A stretch of DNA of 64,000 nucleotides from Sulfuritalea hydrogenivorans sk43H (GTDB lineage: Bacteria; Pseudomonadota; Gammaproteobacteria; Burkholderiales; Rhodocyclaceae), in the NCBI RefSeq assembly GCF_000828635.1, contig NZ_AP012547.1:3738649-3802648 (forward strand), in the 5' to 3' direction. Of this stretch, positions 7,805 through 12,962 are shown in pieces. Each line of letters starts with the position of its first letter. Position 1 is the stretch's first letter. The notes under the pieces are model-generated. The model saw only the letters and a program-made list of their open reading frames with translations. It did not search any database and had not been told where the DNA came from. Made by a program: the position numbers and the translations under genes.

Positions 7805-8416
7805 ATGAAGCGTGTCGCCGCACCCTTCCTGTTCCTGGTGACGGGAGCCTTGGTGCTCTCGACAGATGCCCTGGCGGCGGAAGAAGCGCGACGGGTCGAA
7901 CCCGGCGGCGCTTTTCTGCTGGCCGAGATCGTGGTTCCAGCCCAGCCGGACAGTGGGCAGAAGGCCAGGAAATCGGCAGCGGAAGCACGCGTCAAGGCCA
8001 AGGCCTATCAGGAATCGGAGTCGGGAAGCCCTGCGATCGTCGTCATTCCCGAGGAGGAGGAAGGACTGCTCGGTCCCCGGCGACAACCGGAAAGCGGTGC
8101 CTCCCAGAACCGGGCCAAGGCGCGTTTGTACCAGCAAGGACAAACCCCCGCACAGGTACCGGTTCCGACCATTCCAGGCACCGGAACAAGCACTGCGGAT
8201 CGTGCGCAGGACAATCGCGCCAAGGCGCGCAGCTACGTTGCCACCGACAACACGGTAGTCATCGAGCGGATCGGAGCGGATGGCATTCCCATCGTTTCCT
8301 GCGGAAAACTGGTTTCCAACGTCGCAGGTCATATCGGTGATGACATGCAACCCGGCTCGGTATTTTTCATAATGCGAGACAACAAGCCGTTCAAGGTCCG
8401 GTGCGCCCAGCAATAG
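7805..8416 (+). CDS. Exported protein with three N/A-R-x-K-A-x-x-Y motifs, function unknown
   Basis: 203 residues, starting 7 bases after the CsgG-like stop, so probably cotranslated. Signal peptide about 1-24 (DALA/AEE). The mature protein is low-complexity with three short repeats, ARVKAKAY (61-68), NRAKARLY (102-109) and NRAKARSY (137-144), separated by Pro/Gln/Glu-rich linkers. A compact C-terminal part (about 148-203) has two cysteines (166 and 200) that could pair. No family recognised. Its place directly after a CsgG-like gene suggests a periplasmic partner of the channel, in the position held by csgE/csgF in curli operons, but I see no sequence likeness to either. Confidence 0.75.
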   Translation: MKRVAAPFLFLVTGALVLSTDALAAEEARRVEPGGAFLLAEIVVPAQPDSGQKARKSAAEARVKAKAYQESESGSPAIVVIPEEEEGLLGPRRQPESGASQNRAKARLYQQGQTPAQVPVPTIPGTGTSTADRAQDNRAKARSYVATDNTVVIERIGADGIPIVSCGKLVSNVAGHIGDDMQPGSVFFIMRDNKPFKVRCAQQ

Positions 8417-8493
8417 TGTGTAAAAAGTCACATTTGAGGGTAACCGGGCAATCATTCTGTCAACGTCGGATATCTTGAAGCGTTATTTGCTTT

Positions 8494-8856
8494 ATGAAAA
8501 GAGGATTGAAGCTGTTGCCACTTTCGACCCTCGCCTGTTTGGGCGGGTTGTTTGTTGCACCCGGTTTCGCCATCGGGCAGGTTACGGTAGGTGTGCCGGG
8601 AGCCAATGTGAAGCTGGAAAAGGGGGCGGGCGGCAACACGGCGATCAGCATAGGTCCGGGCAGCACGGCCAGCAATTCGGCAGGGTCGATTGACGCCGAT
8701 GTGCAGATGGAAGGCGTGGCCGTGATCAACGATGATGTGTTTATCGACGGCGAAAAGATTCAGCGCGGGAAAACCCGGCACACTTCGAAGAAAACCGGAA
8801 AGTCCTATCGGATTCAGTGGGGGAAAAATGGAAACGTCAGTGTTGAGCAAAACTAA
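8494..8856 (+). CDS. Small exported protein with one curlin-like repeat unit
   Basis: 120 residues. Signal peptide about 1-28 (GFAIG/QVTV). Residues about 36-68 (ANVKLEKGAGGNTAISIGPG and on through STASNSAGSID) follow the pattern seen in the 10142, 11399 and 11753 products: a K-rich strand, a GGNTA turn, an alternating A-x-S-x-G strand and an S/N-x-AGSI end. The C-terminal half is a different, basic region (KTRHTSKKTGKSYRIQW). A single repeat with its own C-terminal domain would suit a nucleator or cap rather than the main subunit; this is inference. The 77 bases before it show no clear terminator. Confidence 0.75.
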   Translation: MKRGLKLLPLSTLACLGGLFVAPGFAIGQVTVGVPGANVKLEKGAGGNTAISIGPGSTASNSAGSIDADVQMEGVAVINDDVFIDGEKIQRGKTRHTSKKTGKSYRIQWGKNGNVSVEQN

Positions 8857-9220
8857 TTTGCTTGCTGGCTTTGCATCGGTCACCCTTGCAGCGATGCTGG
8901 CCATTGCTCCAGCTCGGGTTCAGGCTGAAATCCTCCTGCAGACCAACTCCGGTGTATGGGTTAACGGAACGCAGTTTGCGGCCGGCTTCAAGACCATGCC
9001 GGGCGTCGTGGTGGCGCCGGATGCGCGCGGCAACAGCGGGTTCCAGGCACAGCGCGCACTGGCATGGTCTTCCTACCGTCGCGCCGACAGTTCGACGGGG
9101 CTGCTGTTAGTGGATCCCGCGGCAAGTGGTACATTGTCGGCGACAACGCCCCGTCAGGCGGCCGTTCGATCCCATGTTTCGCGGGCCAACGCGTATCGAC
9201 TCGAGTATTTCAAAAAATAG
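8828..9220 (+). CDS. Small exported protein, function unknown
   Basis: 130 residues from an ATG at 8828 preceded by GGGG; it overlaps the end of the previous gene by 29 bases in another frame. Signal peptide about 1-34 (ARVQA/EILLQ). The mature part (EILLQTNSGVWVNGTQFAAG, then GVVVAPDARGNSGFQAQRALAW) is Gly/Ala/Ser/Thr-rich with no cysteine and ends in YRLEYFKK. No family recognised. Close packing between a repeat protein and the HExxH protein suggests a part in the same export system. A start nearer the signal peptide (TTG about 8842) is possible. Confidence 0.65.
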   Translation: METSVLSKTNLLAGFASVTLAAMLAIAPARVQAEILLQTNSGVWVNGTQFAAGFKTMPGVVVAPDARGNSGFQAQRALAWSSYRRADSSTGLLLVDPAASGTLSATTPRQAAVRSHVSRANAYRLEYFKK

Positions 9221-9229
9221 CCGGGGAAA

Positions 9230-10138
9230 ATGATGTCGTTCCAGAAACCAATTATGACTGTGGTTCGTTTCGGATTGTTGATTGCGGCCAGTGCCATTGC
9301 ACTGCTTGTCCATGCTGCGCCGCCACAACCCGTTGGCGGCAACTTTTCCCAGATTGTCGGCAGCCGGACGGGGCAACTTGCCATCTGGCGATATGCCGAA
9401 AATCCGAAAATTTACGTGTTTGATTTTGCCGGTCTGGCGCATCAGGGGCGCAGCTTCAACCGGATCACCCAATTTACCGAACAGCAAAGTTCCGAGCCTT
9501 ATCCACGAGTCCTGACGGCAGAGGAAATGGCAATGCGGCTTGCGGCCGCAAAACGCTCCGAGTCGGATTTCGCGTTTGGCCACGACGTCATGGTCCATGA
9601 ACTGGTGACGTTCTTCAATTTTGCGCAGCGCGACAAGGTCCCGCTGAACCCGGACGAAACCGCTGTCAGGGATTTCCTTGTTGCACAAGGCATGATGCGC
9701 GACTGGCGCGGCTTCTGGCAGGCTGTCGAACCCAACAATGTGATCCTTTCCATCCCGCAGACCCAGGAAAAAAGCGCCGGCGAGCCCATGATCAACGCCG
9801 CGGCCCGCTACGCGATCCTGCTGCACGAGATGGCGCACGGCGAGTACTACACGAACCCGTATTACACGCAATATTGCCGGCGATTCTGGCAGGAATCGCT
9901 GTCGGAAGCCCAGCGCGAAGCCTTCAAGGCCTTCCTCGGCAAGTACGGCTATGCCACCGGTTTCGAGGAAATGATGATCAACGAGACACAGGCATACCTC
10001 ATGTTTACCCCGGATCCGTCATCGTTCAGCGCCCGCAAATTGGGCGTTTCGCAGCAGGAACTTGACGCAATGAGGGACACCTTCCGCAAGGGCAGGCCAC
10101 CCACCAGTCTGCCCTTGCACTGGAATATTGGAGAGTAA
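9230..10138 (+). CDS. Exported candidate zinc metallopeptidase (HExxH)
   Basis: 302 residues. N-terminal hydrophobic segment 10-30 (a signal peptide or anchor, VHAA/PPQPV). HEMAH at 199-203 fits the HExxH zinc-binding motif, and NETQAY (251-256) downstream could supply the third, glutamate ligand as in gluzincins. The surroundings (GEYYTNPYYTQYCRRFW) are aromatic-rich. The start is ATGATG behind AGCCGGGG. It lies 9 bases after the previous gene and 3 before the next. A processing protease for secreted subunits is an attractive guess. The family is not recognised, and catalytic activity is inferred only from the motif. Confidence 0.7.
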   Translation: MMSFQKPIMTVVRFGLLIAASAIALLVHAAPPQPVGGNFSQIVGSRTGQLAIWRYAENPKIYVFDFAGLAHQGRSFNRITQFTEQQSSEPYPRVLTAEEMAMRLAAAKRSESDFAFGHDVMVHELVTFFNFAQRDKVPLNPDETAVRDFLVAQGMMRDWRGFWQAVEPNNVILSIPQTQEKSAGEPMINAAARYAILLHEMAHGEYYTNPYYTQYCRRFWQESLSEAQREAFKAFLGKYGYATGFEEMMINETQAYLMFTPDPSSFSARKLGVSQQELDAMRDTFRKGRPPTSLPLHWNIGE

Positions 10139-10141
10139 GCC

Positions 10142-10450
10142 ATGAATAAACCACATATCATTGTCGGCCTGGCGCTGCTTGCAATTGGCACCGGGGCCGT
10201 AGCTCAGAAAACGCAAACCACGAACATCAAGGGCAATACCGAAATCAACGTCAATACCAATAACACGACCGCTGTCGCGGTAGGTGAGAATGTCGTAGCC
10301 AAAAACCGGATTGGTGTCATCCAGGGTGACAAGAAGGGCGACACCAAGATTTCCGTCAGCGCAACCAACGTGACCAACGTGGTGGCCGGACGCAACAAGA
10401 AGGCATGTGTCAACATTGGAGCGATTGTCAAAAATGATGAATGTAAATAA
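10142..10450 (+). CDS. Small exported repeat protein, two curlin-like units
   Basis: 102 residues. Signal peptide 1-21 (GAVA/QKTQ). Two units of about 35 residues follow: 31-65 (GNTEINVNTNNTTAVAVGEN...KNRIGVIQG) and 66-102 (GDTKISVSATNVTNVVAGRN...VNIGAIVKN). Each has two alternating strands joined by G/N turns, the layout expected of a beta-solenoid or curlin rung. The second unit carries Cys89 and Cys101. The start follows GGAGAG and lies 3 bases after the metallopeptidase stop. Asn/Thr/Val-rich and low in aromatic residues. A fibre-subunit role is inferred from the repeats and context. Confidence 0.8.
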   Translation: MNKPHIIVGLALLAIGTGAVAQKTQTTNIKGNTEINVNTNNTTAVAVGENVVAKNRIGVIQGDKKGDTKISVSATNVTNVVAGRNKKACVNIGAIVKNDECK

Positions 10451-10754
10451 CCAAATTCTGCGCGTTTGCGCCGGTCTGTTCCTGGGCCTTGCAGTTTCCG
10501 TCGTCTCCGCGGAGCCGCTGAACGCCCACTCGAACCAGAAAATCAACAGTGCCAAAGCCAAGGGGTGGAATACCGGTTCAATCGGCACCGACCCTGCTCT
10601 CCAAAAGGACGTGGTGAAAATTCAGAAGAAGAAGGACGGTGGCTGCAGCGACGTTAACGTCGGAACCGCACAAAAAGGAAAAACCAAGGCAGGCGAAAAG
10701 GCTCCGAAGGACATCGTGGTCGCTACCAAGAACGTTATCAACGTCTGCAAATAA
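10434..10754 (+). CDS. Small exported basic protein, function unknown
   Basis: 106 residues from the ATG at 10434 (a second ATG follows at once), overlapping the previous gene by 17 bases. Signal peptide about 1-26 (VVSA/EPLN). The mature protein is Lys-rich (KIQKKKDGG, QKGKTKAGEKAPK) with two cysteines and ends ATKNVINVCK, echoing SATNVTNVV of the preceding product. It may be a diverged member of the repeat family that lost the regular unit. No known family recognised. Confidence 0.7.
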   Translation: MMNVNNQILRVCAGLFLGLAVSVVSAEPLNAHSNQKINSAKAKGWNTGSIGTDPALQKDVVKIQKKKDGGCSDVNVGTAQKGKTKAGEKAPKDIVVATKNVINVCK

Positions 10755-10765
10755 GGAACGAATCA

Positions 10766-11377
10766 ATGAAGACCATTTTTCGCCCGGCGACTTCCGCGCT
10801 GATCTCCGGCCTGATTGTTCTGGCCATGGGTAGCGGGCAGGCTGTCGCCGCTGATGACGACGCAGCAAAACTGAAAGAACTCGAGCGCGCCATGACGGCA
10901 CCCGGCGAGGGCGAGCCCGCCAAGAAAAAGATGCGCACGCGCGCGATCGTTTTTGACAATGCCGGCTCCCCCGCGGCGGCCAGCGCGCCGGCGCCGGCGG
11001 CGGCTCTGGATTGTGCGAATCTCCCGCCTGACGTCAAAGCCAACGCGGTCGATTTTGCCATTCAGTTCCAGGTCGGCAGCGCCAAGATATCGCCCACGTC
11101 GGAAGCCACCCTGGGCAGCATTGCGAAGATTCTGACGCTTGCCCCGGACCGTTGTGTCCTGGTCGAAGGACACACCGATATCACCGGCAATGCCGACAAG
11201 AACCTGGCTCTTTCCAGGGACCGTGCAAACTCGGTGGTGAATTACATTGCCGGCAAAGCCGGTATCGAACGCAAACGTCTGGTCCCGCTGGGGAAGGGCT
11301 CCAGCACACCCGCAGCCGGTCTCGACCCGCGCGATCCCAAGAACCGCCGTGTCGTTTTCAAGGTTGTGGCCGGTTAA
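10766..11377 (+). CDS. OmpA-like exported peptidoglycan-binding protein
   Basis: 203 residues. Signal peptide about 1-29 (AVAA/DDD). A short linker rich in Ala/Pro leads to an OmpA C-terminal domain (about 92-203): VDFAIQFQVGSAKISPTS, VEGHTDITGNADKNLALSRDRA and DPKNRRVVFKV. The Asp and Arg that hold diaminopimelate in this fold are in place. No transmembrane barrel and no lipobox, so it is a soluble periplasmic protein that would tether something to the cell wall. Set among the repeat-protein genes, it may anchor the assembly machinery. Starts 12 bases after the previous stop. Confidence 0.88.
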   Translation: MKTIFRPATSALISGLIVLAMGSGQAVAADDDAAKLKELERAMTAPGEGEPAKKKMRTRAIVFDNAGSPAAASAPAPAAALDCANLPPDVKANAVDFAIQFQVGSAKISPTSEATLGSIAKILTLAPDRCVLVEGHTDITGNADKNLALSRDRANSVVNYIAGKAGIERKRLVPLGKGSSTPAAGLDPRDPKNRRVVFKVVAG

Positions 11378-11398
11378 CGGCCAGCCTGGAGACTCAAC

Positions 11399-11713
11399 AT
11401 GCGTAAGCTCACTTTTCTCGTTGCCTCTGCTTTCGTCGCCCTGCCCGTTCTCGCACAGCCAGTCATGCGCTCCAGCAGCCCTGCGGGTGTGCAGATTCAA
11501 GGCGGCGTGGACCTCAAGGCGAAGCAGGACGACACTGCGGCGATCGCGGCAGGTCAGGACAATGAGGCGAAGAATTCAGCCGGCGCCATCAAGGGCGGCA
11601 CCCAGATCCAGGGCAACACCAACATCAAATCCGAGCAGAAGAACGCAAGGGCTGTTGCGGTTGGCAAGGATAACAAGGCAACAAATGAAGCAGGCGTAAT
11701 CGGCGGTAAATAG
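11399..11713 (+). CDS. Small exported repeat protein, two ~37-residue curlin-like units
   Basis: 104 residues. Signal peptide 1-19 (PVLA/QPVM). Units at about 30-66 and 67-103, aligned at a 37-residue period: G-V/T-Q-I-Q-G, an I/L-K strand, a Q-D/N turn, an A-I/V-A-x-G strand, an N-E/K-A turn and a G-A/V-I end. The second unit is close to those of the 11753 product (GNTNIKSEQKN, AVAVGKDNKATNEAGVIGGK). GGAGAC lies ahead of the ATG. Tandem paralogue of the next gene; the two probably arose by duplication. Confidence 0.85.
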   Translation: MRKLTFLVASAFVALPVLAQPVMRSSSPAGVQIQGGVDLKAKQDDTAAIAAGQDNEAKNSAGAIKGGTQIQGNTNIKSEQKNARAVAVGKDNKATNEAGVIGGK

Positions 11714-11752
11714 GCAGTACCCACTTTTTGTTAACCCAAAGGAGAAGTAACC

Positions 11753-12082
11753 ATGCGCAAAATTGCAATCATCGCTCTGACCGTTCTTTCCACCGCGGCT
11801 TTCGCTCAGCAAGGCGGCCAAGTCAGCCAGAAGGGTGCCCAAGGCACGTCCGGCGGCGTCAACATCCAGGGCAACACCACCATCAAGGCTGACCAGAAGA
11901 ACGTGACCGCCGTTGCCGTTGGCCAGGGCAACACGGCGAAGAACACCGCCGGCGCCATCAAGGGCGGCACCAACATCCAGGGCAACACCACCATCAAGGC
12001 CAGCCAGAAGAACGCGACGGCCGTTGCCGTTGGCAAGGGCAACACCGCTGCCAACGAAGCCGGCGTTATCGGCGGCAAGTAA
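11753..12082 (+). CDS. Small exported repeat protein, two nearly identical 37-residue curlin-like units (candidate main fibre subunit)
   Basis: 109 residues. Signal peptide 1-18 (AAFA/QQGG), then a Gln/Gly-rich lead (19-34) and units at 35-71 and 72-108. Each reads GG-x-NIQGNTTIKA-x-QKN-x-TAVAVG-x-GNTA-x-N-x-AG-x-I. The two copies are nearly identical at protein and DNA level (11855-11965 and 11966-12076), which points to recent duplication or conversion. Regular Gln/Asn ladders and the absence of Cys and aromatic residues favour a beta-solenoid or amyloid stack. Strong GGAG ribosome-binding site. Last gene of the run, directly before a strong terminator. Confidence 0.87.
   Translation: MRKIAIIALTVLSTAAFAQQGGQVSQKGAQGTSGGVNIQGNTTIKADQKNVTAVAVGQGNTAKNTAGAIKGGTNIQGNTTIKASQKNATAVAVGKGNTAANEAGVIGGK
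11855..12076 (+). repeat. Tandem 111-bp coding repeat, two copies
   Basis: Copies at 11855-11965 and 11966-12076, encoding the two 37-residue units. Long stretches such as GGCAACACCACCATCAAGG are shared exactly. Confidence 0.8.
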
Positions 12083-12107
12083 TACAGTCACTGCTGTTGA
12101 GTGGCCG

Positions 12108-12138
12108 GAAGGCGGGGGCAACCCCGCCTTCTTTTTTT
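12108..12138 (+). terminator. Intrinsic terminator of the repeat-protein run
   Basis: Perfect 10-bp stem GAAGGCGGGG / CCCCGCCTTC with a 4-base loop and seven T. It lies 26 bases after the last plus-strand stop. Two further hairpins (12139-12166 and about 12166-12184) lie between it and the convergent minus-strand gene and may serve that side. Confidence 0.93.
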
Positions 12139-12228
12139 GTCCCGATCCCGTCAAGGGTCGGGACGGTATCCCCCGGTGGGATAGGCAAGCGCGACGGGTA
12201 GCCTTGCGCCCCCCTCGCTCAAGGAATT

Positions 12229-12939
12229 TCAGTTGGCCATCGCCAGCACCATGACGCGGCCGTCGTCGGCAAACGCCACCTTGTAGCTGTTTTCCTTGTA
12301 GGTCTTGTTGTTGCTGACCAACGCCGTCTTGACCGTGTAGGTCTTGCCCTTGGCGCTTGCCGGCAGCTTGAACTTCGAGTTCGTCTGGTAGCGGCCCGCG
12401 CCATCGACCGCAGCAACCTTTTCCGTCTTCTCTTCGACCAGCTTGTTGTTCTCGTCGTAGATGGCGTATTTCTGCTGCACCTGCGGCACCTTGTCGCCAT
12501 AGCCGATCATGTCGGTGTTAGACGTGAGCTGGATCTCCTTCTGTCCCGAAGCGTCGGGCGGCGCCTCTTTCACCTGCGTGCTGAAACTGGCCGGTACCAC
12601 GTCCTTCCTGGGCGGTGCGGAGGTCTTGGACGAAGCATATTCCTTGTTGACCTGCTGCGCGCTGGCGATCTTTTTCGATTCGAAGTACCAGCCGATCAGG
12701 AAGCCGGCAACCGCACCGATCACGGCACCCTTGGCGCAGTCCGACCCGGTGGCGCTCGCCAGGGCACAGCCGGCGGCGGCGCCGATCAGGGCGCCCTTGG
12801 CCTTGTCATCAATGACAAAGGTTCCGTCTTCGTTTTTCTTGAAGCTGCCGTCGGGGTTCGTCGCACAACCGGTTGATGTCGCCAGGAAAGCGATGGCGAC
12901 AGCGGCAGCGATGGGGCGTTGCAGGTTGCGGGGGCTCAT
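12229..12939 (-). CDS. Glycine-zipper lipoprotein
   Basis: 236 residues with a lipoprotein signal (ATSTGC, modified Cys about 25). A glycine-zipper segment (about 48-80: KGALIGAAAGCALASATGS, then KGAVIGAVAGFLIGWYF) would insert in the outer membrane. The C-terminal half (about 130-236) is beta-rich (QLTSNTDMIGYGDKVPQVQQ, KTYTVKTALVSNNKTYKENS) with no family recognised. The start is supported by GGAG 8 bases upstream. It lies 23 bases after the WD40-caspase stop, so it is the last gene of that minus-strand operon. Confidence 0.8.
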   Translation of the reverse strand: MSPRNLQRPIAAAVAIAFLATSTGCATNPDGSFKKNEDGTFVIDDKAKGALIGAAAGCALASATGSDCAKGAVIGAVAGFLIGWYFESKKIASAQQVNKEYASSKTSAPPRKDVVPASFSTQVKEAPPDASGQKEIQLTSNTDMIGYGDKVPQVQQKYAIYDENNKLVEEKTEKVAAVDGAGRYQTNSKFKLPASAKGKTYTVKTALVSNNKTYKENSYKVAFADDGRVMVLAMAN

Positions 12940-12962
12940 GTCATTTCTCCAATAGGATGGGA

